Notes: generated by a model from the sequence alone, not told the origin. A stretch of 64,000 nt of DNA from Ruminococcus callidus (GCF_020709055.1 NZ_JAJFCK010000010.1:1-64000), one strand, 5' to 3'. Shown: positions 25,755 to 35,035, counted from the stretch's first letter. A program made the numbers and translations.

Positions 25755-27086
25755 TTATGCCCTTTTGCGCCACTTCTGTGTACAGTACTCCGAAAAGGAG
25801 ATGACGAAGTTGGAGAGCCAGCCGATGGGGACAGCCACCCAGACCATCTGGATACCGAACCGCGGTGCCATGGTGAATGCGAATATCACACGGATGGAGA
25901 GGTTGACCAGATTGGCAACGGTGAACATTTTCATGTCGCCGGCACCTCGGAGCAGCCCGTCTACCGCCATCTTCCAGCCGATCAGGCAGAAGAACCATCC
26001 CATGAATGTCAGGTAGCCCTCGCCGGTGGAGAAAGCGGCATCTGTGCCGTCTGTCCCCAGAAACAGCGCCACCAGCGGACGGTGCAGAAATTCCAGACTC
26101 AGACAGATAACGGCAGCACAGACCAGCACCATCCAGTTCGCTGCATGATAGCCCTTTACGACACGCTCCTGCTGTTTGGCTCCCAGATTCTGTGCGGTGA
26201 ACGAGGAGAGGGCATTGCCAATGGCTGCCATGGGAACGATGCAGATGGATTCCAGCCGCATTGCTGCTGAGAATCCTGCCAGCGCCTCTGAACCAAAGCT
26301 GTTTACCACGGACTGTACCAGCATCATGCCGATGGAAACAGTGGACTGCTGTAGAATGGAAGGGAGGGCGATGCGTGTCATGCGCAGCAGCTCAGGACAG
26401 CTGAACACGCCGGATTTTTCGCAGGGGAACTGACGCAGTTCCCGCAGCAGAACCACGAAAGAGAGCACCGCAGAGATGCCCTGTGCGATCAGCGTTGCCC
26501 ATGCCACACCGGCAACTCCCATGTGAAATTTCGTGACCATCAGAACGTCCAGCACCACGTTGAATACTGAAGAAAAGATGAGGAAGTACAGGGGAATGCG
26601 GGATTTCCCCAGTGCGTTGAACATGGAGGAGAGCACATTGTACAGGAACAGAAAGGGCAGTCCCAGAAAGTAGATGTTCAGGTACTCCACCGCCATGTCC
26701 AAAACATCGGCAGGCGTTTTCAACAGGCGCATAATTCCCTGGCTAAAGGCGAGTCCCACACCGCCCAGCAGGATGCTTATGCCCAGAAACGCCAGACAGG
26801 CAGTGTAGAGGGCGAGCTTCATGCGGGCGTATTCCCTGGCGCCGAAGTAACGGCTGACAATGACGGATGTGCCGATGCCGCCGCCGATCGCCACACAGAT
26901 GAAGATGTTTGTCAGCGCATAAGAGGCACCCACCGCAGCAAGTGCCTGTTCTCCCACGTATCGCCCGACGATGGCGGAATCCGCCATGGTGTACAACTGC
27001 TGAAACAGATTTCCCAGAATCATGGGGAGGGAGAATAGCAGCAGGGCGGCAGCGGGTTTCTTTTGAATGAGGTAGTCGTTTTCCAT
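25755..27086 (-). CDS. MATE-family multidrug/sodium antiporter
   Basis: This 443-aa protein has about twelve transmembrane helices in two MATE halves. Family marks are the N-terminal LFSLPMILGNLFQQLYTMADSAIVGRYVG and a second MATE half from about residue 230. Such proteins expel cationic drugs or metabolites against Na+ or H+. The ATG at 27086 is chosen for AAAGGAG; an open frame extends 21 codons further without a ribosome site. It is divergent from a second MATE gene at 27337. Confidence 0.9.
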   Translation of the reverse strand: MENDYLIQKKPAAALLLFSLPMILGNLFQQLYTMADSAIVGRYVGEQALAAVGASYALTNIFICVAIGGGIGTSVIVSRYFGAREYARMKLALYTACLAFLGISILLGGVGLAFSQGIMRLLKTPADVLDMAVEYLNIYFLGLPFLFLYNVLSSMFNALGKSRIPLYFLIFSSVFNVVLDVLMVTKFHMGVAGVAWATLIAQGISAVLSFVVLLRELRQFPCEKSGVFSCPELLRMTRIALPSILQQSTVSIGMMLVQSVVNSFGSEALAGFSAAMRLESICIVPMAAIGNALSSFTAQNLGAKQQERVVKGYHAANWMVLVCAAVICLSLEFLHRPLVALFLGTDGTDAAFSTGEGYLTFMGWFFCLIGWKMAVDGLLRGAGDMKMFTVANLVNLSIRVIFAFTMAPRFGIQMVWVAVPIGWLSNFVISFSEYCTQKWRKRA

Positions 27087-27151
27087 GTTGTTGCTCCTTT
27101 GCAGCCGCTCCGGAGAAAGCGGAGCATTTGCATTTTTTGTCGTGTACATTT

Positions 27152-27181
27152 ATTATAGAACGTCCCTTGTGGAAAAATCAA
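27152..27181 (-). promoter_or_regulatory. Promoter of the minus-strand MATE gene
   Basis: On the minus strand TTGATT (27181-27176) and TATAAT (27157-27152) are 18 bp apart. Confidence 0.7.
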
Positions 27182-27217
27182 GAGTTAGATTTGAATAAGA
27201 AGTGAGCGGCGCAAAAT

Positions 27218-27246
27218 TTGACATTTCCGGAAATATCCGCTATAAT
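27218..27246 (+). promoter_or_regulatory. Consensus promoter of the plus-strand MATE gene
   Basis: TTGACA (27218-27223) and TATAAT (27241-27246) are both perfect and 17 bp apart. The 90-nt leader contains a hairpin (ACAGCGG...CCGCTGT, about 27280-27310) with only a short T tract. Confidence 0.88.
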
Positions 27247-27336
27247 GAAAGTGTTTGAAAAAATAGAAGCAAAACGATCGACAGCGGTTCTTCGGAGAGC
27301 CGCTGTTTCTGATGAAAGAGAGACGAGTGACAGCAT

Positions 27337-28722
27337 ATGCAGCAAAAAACAGTGGACACCAGCCGAACTGCCAAACGCTCCGACCTGATGACGGAGGGAG
27401 CAATCTGGAAAAAGATCGTGGTATTTTCCGTTCCTCTCATTTTGGGCAATCTGCTCCAGCAGATGTACAGTACCGTGGATTCCATTATTGTGGGAAACTA
27501 TGTGGGCAGCAATGCGCTGGCGGCGGTGGGTTCCAGCACAGCATTGATCAACCTGCTGATCGCCTTTAGCCAGGGGGCTTCCGTGGGTGCCGGCGTGGTG
27601 GTGTCCCAGTACATCGGCGCAAAGGATAAGCGTGGCCTGCGTGCAGCGGTGCACACGGCGCTGACCATCGCCGGCATTCTGGGGCTGGTGCTGACGGTGG
27701 CGGGTATTTTCCTGAGCCGCCAGCTTTTGATCTGGATGCAGACGCCGGCGGATGTGCTGGAAGATTCTGTGCGGTATCTTCAGGTGTACTCCGGCGGTCT
27801 GATTTGCAGTGTGGTTTATAACATGGCGACGGGTATTCTCAATGCGGCAGGGAACTCCCGCCGTCCGCTGCTCTATCTGGGCGTTGCGTCTGTTGTCAAC
27901 ATTGCGCTGGACATTCTGCTGATTGAGGGTTTTCATATGGGCGTTGAGGGCGCAGCTATCGCCACGGATGCCAGCCAGCTGGTTTCCTGTGTGCTGGCAA
28001 TGGCGTTCCTTATGCGTACTAAAGCGGACTATCGGGTTTCCCTGCGCCGGCTTCGCATCCAGAAAAACGTGGCAATTCGAATCCTGAAAGTGGGACTTCC
28101 GGCTGGCATTCAGAGCATGGTCATCTCGCTTTCCAACGTGCTGGTTCAGTCCAGTGTCAACAGCTTTGGCGCTACGGAAATGGCGGGCTTCGGTGCTTAC
28201 CTGAAAATTGACGGGTTCAATATCCTGCCGGTGCTGAGCATCAGCATGGCGAGCACCACCTTTGTGGGGCAAAACTATGGCGCCGGAAAAATCGACCGTG
28301 TGAAAAAGGGTATGTGGGTCACGCTGCTGATCGGGCTGGTGTATACTGTGGCGCTGGGCATTCTGCTGTCCATTTTTTCCGAACCGGTCATGCGCCTGTT
28401 CACTGATGATACGGCGGTGATCGAGAGCGGAAAACAGGTGATGCGCTATTTCTGTCCTTTTTATTTCCTGCTGAGCATTCTGTACGGTTTGGTGGGAACG
28501 GTGCGTGGAACGGGAAAGAGTATTCCGCCTATGGTGGTGCTGCTGTTTTCGTTCTGCGTGTTCCGCATTTTCTGGATTCAGCTTGCCGTGCCTCAGTTCG
28601 GCTCCAGCCGGGGCGTCTATGTGCTGTATCCCATCTCCTGGACGATTGGCGCAGTTTCCATGGTGCTGTATGCGTGGAAAGGGAAATGGCTGACATCTGC
28701 GTCGAAACTGTGTAGAAAATGA
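27337..28722 (+). CDS. MATE-family multidrug/sodium antiporter (second paralogue)
   Basis: The 461-aa, twelve-helix MATE protein begins its first helix with IVVFSVPLILGNLLQQMYSTVDSIIVGNYVG, and a second half begins near residue 250 (ILKVGLPAGIQSMVISLSNVLVQSSVNSFG). A short polar N-terminus precedes helix 1. It is homologous to, and divergently transcribed from, the MATE gene at 25755. The start ATG has only a weak AGAGAG-type ribosome site. A terminator hairpin follows the stop. The substrate is unknown. Confidence 0.9.
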   Translation: MQQKTVDTSRTAKRSDLMTEGAIWKKIVVFSVPLILGNLLQQMYSTVDSIIVGNYVGSNALAAVGSSTALINLLIAFSQGASVGAGVVVSQYIGAKDKRGLRAAVHTALTIAGILGLVLTVAGIFLSRQLLIWMQTPADVLEDSVRYLQVYSGGLICSVVYNMATGILNAAGNSRRPLLYLGVASVVNIALDILLIEGFHMGVEGAAIATDASQLVSCVLAMAFLMRTKADYRVSLRRLRIQKNVAIRILKVGLPAGIQSMVISLSNVLVQSSVNSFGATEMAGFGAYLKIDGFNILPVLSISMASTTFVGQNYGAGKIDRVKKGMWVTLLIGLVYTVALGILLSIFSEPVMRLFTDDTAVIESGKQVMRYFCPFYFLLSILYGLVGTVRGTGKSIPPMVVLLFSFCVFRIFWIQLAVPQFGSSRGVYVLYPISWTIGAVSMVLYAWKGKWLTSASKLCRK

Positions 28723-28735
28723 GACGGTTTCAATG

Positions 28736-28765
28736 TGCTCCGGTGGCGACATCGGAGCATTTTTT
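28736..28765 (+). terminator. Intrinsic terminator of the plus-strand MATE gene
   Basis: TGCTCCG pairs with CGGAGCA and is followed by TTTTTT. Confidence 0.88.
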
Positions 28766-28796
28766 GCGTAATCAACCAAAATTGTGAATAAAAAGG

Positions 28797-28825
28797 TTGA
28801 CAACTAAAAATGCTTGTGGTATAAT
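28797..28825 (+). promoter_or_regulatory. Consensus promoter of the response regulator gene
   Basis: TTGACA (28797-28802) and TATAAT (28820-28825) are perfect and 17 bp apart. Confidence 0.9.
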
Positions 28826-28866
28826 AGATGTCGAATTTGGACGGCTGAAAGGAAGCGACAGGTGGA

Positions 28867-29682
28867 ATGGTGATTATTGCGGTGGATGATGAGTGGATGG
28901 CGCTGGAACATGCGGTGTCTGTGATTTGTGCAGCTGCACCGGGCGCAGAGGTACACGCCTTTCGAAACGCTGAGGCAGCCATGCGATATGCAAAGGCGCA
29001 TGTCATTCATGTGGCGTTTCTGGACATCCACATGCCAAAGGTGGGCGGGTTGGAGCTGGCGCAGCAGCTGAAAGCGCAGTTTCCGGAGATCAATCTGATT
29101 TTTGCCACAGGGTATACCCGTTATATGCCGGAGGCGTTCCGGCTGCGTGCCAGCGGCTATCTGCTGAAACCGCTGGCGGAGGAGTCGGTGCAGGAGGAAC
29201 TGGAAAATCTGCGCAATCCGGTGCTTGCTTCGCTGCGACAGGCGCCGATCTATGTGCAGACATTCGGAAACTTTGAGATTTTCGTACACGGAAAAGCGGT
29301 GCACTTCTCCCGCAAAAAGGCGAAGGAATGTCTGGCGTATCTCATCGACCGGAACGGCGCCAATGTAGAAACGGCAGAGCTGAGCGCCATTCTTTGGGAT
29401 GCCTCGGAGAATAGCCACTCGCTGCAAAAGCAGGTGCAAACCGTGATCTCCTGCATGCTCCGTGCGCTGCGGGAGGCTGGCGCAGAGGAGATCATCCGGA
29501 AGAACTGGGGCAGCATGGCGATTGATGTGGCGCTGGTAGAGTGTGATTACTACCACCTGCTGCATGGGGATGCAGCAGCAGTGCAGGCTTTCTCCGGCGA
29601 GTATATGACCAACTATCGCTGGGCAGAGGGGACTGCTGGCTTTTTGTATGAGAAATACGCACATGAAAGCGTGCGTGCATAG
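28867..29682 (+). CDS. Orphan response regulator with SARP-like C-terminal DNA-binding region
   Basis: The 271-aa protein has an N-terminal receiver domain: acidic pair Asp7/Asp8, phospho-acceptor Asp53 in FLDIHMPK and conserved Lys101 in YLLKPL. From about residue 125 a winged-helix region (IYVQTFGNFEIFVHGKAVHF) and helical tail resemble SARP/AfsR-type activators rather than OmpR or LytTR proteins. No histidine kinase gene is adjacent. The gene ends 190 bp upstream of an efflux operon that has its own promoter, and may regulate it; that link is inferred from position. The start has a modest AGGTGG site. Confidence 0.82.
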   Translation: MVIIAVDDEWMALEHAVSVICAAAPGAEVHAFRNAEAAMRYAKAHVIHVAFLDIHMPKVGGLELAQQLKAQFPEINLIFATGYTRYMPEAFRLRASGYLLKPLAEESVQEELENLRNPVLASLRQAPIYVQTFGNFEIFVHGKAVHFSRKKAKECLAYLIDRNGANVETAELSAILWDASENSHSLQKQVQTVISCMLRALREAGAEEIIRKNWGSMAIDVALVECDYYHLLHGDAAAVQAFSGEYMTNYRWAEGTAGFLYEKYAHESVRA

Positions 29683-29691
29683 CGAAGAAGG

Positions 29692-29728
29692 GAGCAGTTT
29701 TTGGCAGGCAAAAACTGCTCTTATTTTC
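29692..29728 (+). terminator. Intrinsic terminator of the response regulator gene
   Basis: GAGCAGTTTTTG pairs with CAAAAACTGCTC and is followed by TTATTTT. Confidence 0.88.
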
Positions 29729-29761
29729 ATAGAATATTTTTGCGAAAACCACGAATAGTTC

Positions 29762-29790
29762 TTGACAAGGTGCTGGAACTATGCTATACT
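29762..29790 (+). promoter_or_regulatory. Promoter of the two-adaptor efflux operon
   Basis: TTGACA (29762-29767) and TATACT (29785-29790) are 17 bp apart. Confidence 0.87.
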
Positions 29791-29872
29791 GGTTTCACTG
29801 TTGTATGATATGTGCAACGGATAAAACAGAGAAGTTGATTCTGACCCGGTGACAGAAAGGAACGGATGGGAT

Positions 29873-31291
29873 ATGAAAAAGTCAAAGAAGATTCTCATTG
29901 GTGCAGCGGCTTGTGCGACAGCTGCTGCCGTGTGTGTGTCTGGCGTGCTGATCTGGCATCATGCCGAAAAGAAGACGGATACGGACGGACTGGCATATGT
30001 TTGTCCGGTTTCCGATGTAAATACCGCTGCTGCTGTGATTTCCGACATGCAGTTTTCCGGCGTGGTCGTGCCGCAGGAGACCAAGGAAATCAAGGTGGAC
30101 ACCAGCAAGACCATTTCCGAGGTTCTGGTGCAGGAGGGCGACCATGTTGATGCCGGCGCACCGCTGTTCACCTATGATGTGGAGTCCATGCAGCTGGAAC
30201 TGGCGCAGGGCAATGTGGAGATCGAGCGGATGCAGAACGAGATCAGCTCCAGCCAGCAGCAGATCAGCCAGCTGGAGAGCGAGAAGAAGAACGCCAGCGC
30301 AGACGACCAGCTCTCCTATACCACACAGATCCAGTCCCTCCAGACGGATATTGCCAAGACGCAGTATGACATCAAGACCAAGAAAATCGAGCTGGAAAAG
30401 CTTCAGAATACCATTGACCACGCCACCATCACCTCGGACATCGCCGGAACGGTGCAGTCCCTCAAGACCACGGAGCAGCTGCAGAGCGAGGGCGGTGATG
30501 TGCTGATGAAGGTGATGTCCGACGGCGAATTTCGTGTCAAGTGCAACGCCAATGAACAGAACGTCTACATGCTCTCCAAGGATGAGGCGATGACGGCGCA
30601 CTCCCGTATCAATGATGACACGTGGAGCGGTACCATCTCGGAGATCAGCTCGGAGGCGGAAACCAGTTCCAACAACAACATGTACTACGGCTCCAGTGAT
30701 GAGATGACGACCACTTCCAAGTATCCGTTCTATGTCAAGCTGGATTCCGGCGAGGGACTGATGCTGGGACAGCATCTGCTGGTGACACCGGAGGTTGAAA
30801 GCACCGTGGAGAAGAGCGGTATCTGGCTCTATCAGGACTATGTGCTGACCGATGATGACGGCGGGAGTTATGTTTGGGCAGCAGATGATAAGGGACGCTT
30901 GGAAAAGCGGAAGGTGACGCTGGGCGAGAGCGACGAAAGCATGGGCGACTGCAAGATCGCCAGCGGACTCTCCGAGGACGACCTCATTGCATTTCCGGCG
31001 GACGACTATCAGGAGGGCATGCGCACCACCACCAATGCTGACGAGATCTCTCAGCAGGATGACGGCGATATTCAGGACGGCAGTGTGTACGATGAGAGCG
31101 GCAACCCTGTGGACATCGGCGGTGACGGCGGGATCTACGGCGAGGACGGCAGCGTAATTTCCGGCGGAGAAGACAGCGCCGCAGACGGCGTGGACTCCAG
31201 TATAGATGATAGCTACCTGATCGATGGTGAGGACAGTGGAGCAGCTGACGCAGCCCAGCCGGAAGAAGGCGGTGAGAGCGATGGTAATTGA
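29873..31291 (+). CDS. Efflux adaptor (HlyD/MacA/YknX-like membrane fusion protein), first of two
   Basis: The protein has 472 aa from the ATG at 29873; an upstream GTG at 29849 is possible. An N-terminal membrane anchor (ILIGAAACATAAAVCVSGVLIW) is followed by a biotinyl-lipoyl-like half (VLVQEGDHVDAGAPLFTYD), a coiled-coil hairpin (about 100-180), and the second lipoyl half (ATITSDIAGTVQSL). A beta-barrel and membrane-proximal domain come next. The last ~75 residues are acidic and Gly/Ser-rich. It should bridge the MacB-like ABC pump to the outside. It overlaps the ATPase gene by 11 bp. Confidence 0.86.
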   Translation: MKKSKKILIGAAACATAAAVCVSGVLIWHHAEKKTDTDGLAYVCPVSDVNTAAAVISDMQFSGVVVPQETKEIKVDTSKTISEVLVQEGDHVDAGAPLFTYDVESMQLELAQGNVEIERMQNEISSSQQQISQLESEKKNASADDQLSYTTQIQSLQTDIAKTQYDIKTKKIELEKLQNTIDHATITSDIAGTVQSLKTTEQLQSEGGDVLMKVMSDGEFRVKCNANEQNVYMLSKDEAMTAHSRINDDTWSGTISEISSEAETSSNNNMYYGSSDEMTTTSKYPFYVKLDSGEGLMLGQHLLVTPEVESTVEKSGIWLYQDYVLTDDDGGSYVWAADDKGRLEKRKVTLGESDESMGDCKIASGLSEDDLIAFPADDYQEGMRTTTNADEISQQDDGDIQDGSVYDESGNPVDIGGDGGIYGEDGSVISGGEDSAADGVDSSIDDSYLIDGEDSGAADAAQPEEGGESDGN

Positions 31292-31985
31292 ATTGCATGA
31301 CATCTGCAAATCCTATTTGCAGGGAAAAGAACAGGTTCCCGTGCTGCATCACATTGATCTCGATGTGGCAGAGGGGGAATATCTGGCAATCATGGGACCG
31401 TCCGGTTCCGGTAAGTCCACACTGATGAATATCATCGGACTGCTGGATCAGCAGACCAGCGGTTCGTATTTCTTTGACGGACGGGATATGACGCAGTGCA
31501 GCGACAATCAGCTCTCAGACATCCGCAACCAGAAGATCGGATTTGTCTTTCAGAATTTCAACCTGCTGCCCCGCCAGTCCGTGCTGGAAAATGTGGCGCT
31601 TCCGCTGCTCTATGCCGGCGTGCGAAAGAAAGACCGGCTGGTGCGGGCACGGGAGATGCTGGAACGTGTGGGACTGGCGGAACGGGTGCAGTTCCGCCCC
31701 ACGCAGCTTTCCGGCGGACAGAAACAGCGTGTGGCAATTGCACGGGCGATGGTGAGTCACCCCAGACTGCTGCTGGCGGACGAGCCGACCGGTGCACTGG
31801 ACACCCGTTCCGGCGAACAGATCATGGAGCTGTTTCATCAGCTTCACGCAGAGGGCGTTACCATTGTTATGATTACCCACGAACCGGAAATTGCCGGTCA
31901 TGCAGAACGTGTGGTGACCATTCGGGACGGCAGGCTGGAAAACGGCAGCTTTTCCGAAACAGAACAGGAGGGTGAGGCATCATGA
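31281..31985 (+). CDS. ABC exporter ATPase, MacB/LolD/YknY-like
   Basis: The 234-aa ATPase has Walker A GPSGSGKST, Q-loop FVFQNFNLLPRQSVLENV, signature LSGGQKQRVAIARA, Walker B LLLADEPTGALD and H-loop ITHEPEIA. The stand-alone nucleotide-binding subunit belongs to the MacB/LolD exporter class. The start at 31281 follows GGCGGTGAG and overlaps the upstream adaptor by 11 bp. It overlaps the second adaptor by 4 bp (ATGA). The order adaptor-ATPase-adaptor-permease recalls Bacillus yknXYZ with an extra adaptor. Confidence 0.93.
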   Translation: MVIELHDICKSYLQGKEQVPVLHHIDLDVAEGEYLAIMGPSGSGKSTLMNIIGLLDQQTSGSYFFDGRDMTQCSDNQLSDIRNQKIGFVFQNFNLLPRQSVLENVALPLLYAGVRKKDRLVRAREMLERVGLAERVQFRPTQLSGGQKQRVAIARAMVSHPRLLLADEPTGALDTRSGEQIMELFHQLHAEGVTIVMITHEPEIAGHAERVVTIRDGRLENGSFSETEQEGEAS

Positions 31986-33751
31986 CAAAGGGAAAAAAGA
32001 TTCTGGCGGTCATCCTGAGCGTGACAGTGCTGGCAGGCGGTGGTGCAGGCGGTGCGTATTATTACCGTGCACGGCAGGCAGCCAAGCATAAGGTCGCCGT
32101 AACACCTGTCGCCAACCTCATGGATTACTACTGGGGTGATGGCATCAGCATGGACGGCACGGTGATTTCCGGCGATGTCCAGAATGTAATTCTGAGCAGC
32201 AGCCAGATGGTGGAGAAAGTCCTCGTCAAGGAAGGCGACAAGGTTACCAAGGGCACACCGCTGCTGGATTATGATATGACTGCTGTTGCACTGGATGTGG
32301 CGCAGAAAAAGACGGCGCTCGCCGTTGCCGAGGACAATGTGCGAAAGGCGCAGAAAGAGCTGGAACGGCTCAAGCAGCTCCGCCCTTCTGAGGAAGCGCC
32401 GGCGTATCCGGACGATGATGATTTCCCCGATTTTCCGGATGATGACGATTCGGACGATTCCGATGACGATATCAAACCCGTTGGGAAACCACAGGCGGAG
32501 ATCACCGCTATGACACAGGCAGCAACCGGTACCGGTACCGCAGACGATCCCTACCAGTTTGTTTGCAGCGGAAAAACCGTGGTGCGCAAGGCAGCACTGG
32601 AGCAGCTGCGAACCGGCAAGGGCTGCGCTGTATTTGTAGTCTACAATGCAGATGCCACAACAGCGCTGTATGCATGGCTGGTGCGTGGGGATGCGCTGGG
32701 AACCGTGACACTCACAGACTGGACGCTGGGCGAACAGATCACCGTAACCGATGACGGCGGTGTGCAGGTTCGTGGCAGCGGAAACTGGTTCGGGACACTG
32801 CAGGTGGGCGGAACGTTCACCTATGATCCGGCATCAAACGTGACAGATCCGACACAGCCCGCTACCACCCAGCCGTCCACCGATACCACGGAGCCGTCCT
32901 CCACAGAACCCGCAGACACCACGGAAGCGCCCGCTTCCAGCGAACCGGCGGAGGTCCTCCCCACTGCTGTGATTCGCCCCATGGCAGCAATCGTACCGCT
33001 GGCGAGCAGCAATTCGGAAAACTATCTGTACACCAGAGAACAGCTGAAGCAGAGAGTGAAGGAGCAGGAGATTCAGATCCAGTCTCTGCAAATTGCCCAG
33101 AAAAAGGCAAAGATCGACTATGAGAGCGCCGAGGAAAAACAGAAGAATGCGCAGGAGCTGAGCAAGATCGACGGCGTTGTCGCCAAGGTGGCGAAGTCAG
33201 CGGAGGATCTCCAGTCCAACGAGCCGTATCTTGTGGTAAAGGGAAGCGGCGGTGTTGTGATTCAGGGAACGGTCAGCGAGATGAATCTGGACAAGCTGAC
33301 CGTCGGCGCAACCATCAGCGTCAACTCCTGGGAAACCGGCGAGGTGGTCTCCGCAGAGGTGACAAAGATCGAAACCGCCCCAACGTCCTATGATTCCCAG
33401 AGTTATGGCGGAGAGAATCCCAACAACAGCGCCTATCCGTTTCAGGCAGCCGTGACAGAAGACACCAATCTCTCTGTGGGCGATTCGGTTTCGCTGAGCT
33501 TTTCCAGCGGAGAGGAAAGCGACCATTTCTATCTGCCCATGAGTTATGTGCGGCAGGAGAACGGACGGTACTACGTGATGAAAAAGTCCAGGGAGAACAC
33601 GCTGGAAAAGCAGACGGTTCAGACGGGTAAGATCGTCTATGGCGGATACTCCATTGAGATCATTTCCGGCATTGACAGTTCGGACGAGATCTGTTTCCCC
33701 TACGGCAAGTACGTGGCAGAGGGTGCTGCCGTCAAGGAAGAGAACAATTGA
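31982..33751 (+). CDS. Efflux adaptor (HlyD-like), second of two, with a large insert in the hairpin
   Basis: This 589-aa protein is much longer than the usual 350-420. After a membrane anchor (7-28) come the first lipoyl half (KVLVKEGDKVTKGTPLLDYD) and the first coiled-coil arm (about 100-133). An insert of about 215 residues follows: an Asp-rich run (143-163), a globular part (about 172-282) and a Thr/Ser/Pro-rich linker (288-325). The return coiled-coil arm (about 350-395), second lipoyl half (IDGVVAKVAKSAEDL) and beta-barrel finish it. The insert sits where the tip of the hairpin would normally contact a partner. Confidence 0.84.
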   Translation: MTKGKKILAVILSVTVLAGGGAGGAYYYRARQAAKHKVAVTPVANLMDYYWGDGISMDGTVISGDVQNVILSSSQMVEKVLVKEGDKVTKGTPLLDYDMTAVALDVAQKKTALAVAEDNVRKAQKELERLKQLRPSEEAPAYPDDDDFPDFPDDDDSDDSDDDIKPVGKPQAEITAMTQAATGTGTADDPYQFVCSGKTVVRKAALEQLRTGKGCAVFVVYNADATTALYAWLVRGDALGTVTLTDWTLGEQITVTDDGGVQVRGSGNWFGTLQVGGTFTYDPASNVTDPTQPATTQPSTDTTEPSSTEPADTTEAPASSEPAEVLPTAVIRPMAAIVPLASSNSENYLYTREQLKQRVKEQEIQIQSLQIAQKKAKIDYESAEEKQKNAQELSKIDGVVAKVAKSAEDLQSNEPYLVVKGSGGVVIQGTVSEMNLDKLTVGATISVNSWETGEVVSAEVTKIETAPTSYDSQSYGGENPNNSAYPFQAAVTEDTNLSVGDSVSLSFSSGEESDHFYLPMSYVRQENGRYYVMKKSRENTLEKQTVQTGKIVYGGYSIEIISGIDSSDEICFPYGKYVAEGAAVKEENN

Positions 33752-33769
33752 CAGGAGGTGTCGGAAGAT

Positions 33770-35035
33770 ATGTTGGAAAATATCCGTTTGTCCTTACAGG
33801 GCATTTTTTCACATAAGGTGCGTTCCATTCTGACGATGCTGGGCATTATCATCGGCATTGCTGCCATCATCGCCATTGTTTCTACCATCAAGGGAACCAA
33901 TGAGCAGATCAAAAACAACCTGATCGGCTCCGGCAATAATACGGTGCAGGTGCAGCTGTATCAGGGGGACGGCACCTATGATTTCAGCTATCAGAGCCCG
34001 CCGGCAAATGTGCCGGTGCTCCCGCAGAGCGTCAAGGAGAAGATCGCAGAGGTCGCCGATGTGGAGTCGGTTTCGTTCTATCGGTCACGCAGCTACTGCG
34101 ACAACGTGTTCTACCGGAACACGGCGTTCAACGGCGCAATGTACGGCGTGGACAGCACGTATTTTGACACGGCCGGATATCACGTGCAGGCGGGACGGGG
34201 CTTCACGGAGAAGGAGTACACCGATAACCGCAAGGCAGTCATTCTGGACAACATAGCGGTGAAGAGCCTGTTCTCAGGAGAGAGCCCCATTGGACAGGTC
34301 ATCGACATTCAGGGCGAGCCGTTTACCATTGTGGGGGTTGTGACAGAAAGCAGCGCTTTTGAACCGGTCATCAATTCCGAGGAGGACTACTGGACTTATA
34401 TGGGCTCTTCCGGCGGAAAGATGTTCATTCCCACCAACTCGTGGCCCATCGTCTACCAGTACGACGAGCCGGAAAATTGTCTGGCGAAAGCTGTTGATAC
34501 GGACAGCATGCCTGCTGTGGGCAAAAAAGTGGCAGACCTGATGAACGCCACCATTCAGAGCACCGGCAATTCGGACAGCGAGGCGAAGATTCAGTACAAG
34601 AGCGAGGATCTTTTGGGACAGGCAAAATCCCTGCAGGAGCTGAGTTCTTCCACCAACACCATGCTGATCTGGATCGCCAGCATCTCCCTGCTGGTGGGCG
34701 GTATCGGCGTCATGAACATTATGCTGGTTTCCGTGACAGAGCGCACCCGTGAGATCGGTTTGAAAAAAGCGATCGGCGCAAAAAAGCACAGCATTCTGGC
34801 GCAGTTCCTCACAGAGGCATCCGTGCTCACCAGCATCGGCGGCATCATCGGTGTGGGAATTGGCATCGCACTGGCGCAGCTGATCTCCCGCATTGCCTCG
34901 GTACCTGTGGCAATCAGTTCGCTCTCCATTGTGGTTTCTGTGGTATTCTCCATGGTGGTTGGCATTGTCTTTGGACTGATTCCCTCCATCAAGGCAGCGA
35001 ACCTGAACCCCATTGATGCGCTGCGGTACGAATAA
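33770..35035 (+). CDS. ABC exporter permease, MacB/YknZ-like (FtsX fold)
   Basis: The 421-aa permease has transmembrane helix 1 at the N-terminus (ILTMLGIIIGIAAIIAIVSTI), a large extracytoplasmic MacB-type domain (about 45-290), and three C-terminal helices beginning MLIWIASISLLVGGIGVMNIMLVSVTERTREIG, the MacB hallmark. The ATG at 33770 is favoured because AGGAGGTG lies 9-11 bp upstream; the GTG at 33758 overlaps that site. It completes the exporter operon and is followed by a bidirectional terminator. Likely cargo is a peptide or antibiotic, which is inference. Confidence 0.9.
   Translation: MLENIRLSLQGIFSHKVRSILTMLGIIIGIAAIIAIVSTIKGTNEQIKNNLIGSGNNTVQVQLYQGDGTYDFSYQSPPANVPVLPQSVKEKIAEVADVESVSFYRSRSYCDNVFYRNTAFNGAMYGVDSTYFDTAGYHVQAGRGFTEKEYTDNRKAVILDNIAVKSLFSGESPIGQVIDIQGEPFTIVGVVTESSAFEPVINSEEDYWTYMGSSGGKMFIPTNSWPIVYQYDEPENCLAKAVDTDSMPAVGKKVADLMNATIQSTGNSDSEAKIQYKSEDLLGQAKSLQELSSSTNTMLIWIASISLLVGGIGVMNIMLVSVTERTREIGLKKAIGAKKHSILAQFLTEASVLTSIGGIIGVGIGIALAQLISRIASVPVAISSLSIVVSVVFSMVVGIVFGLIPSIKAANLNPIDALRYE

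Noticed and set aside
25523-25804. Open frame running through repeat copy E (also 17964-18248 and 53160-53396)
   Set aside because: The same peptide (starting RARVHRRLSTSFRQILLHTA) appears wherever the element occurs, without ribosome sites or independent starts. It is a by-product of the repeat.
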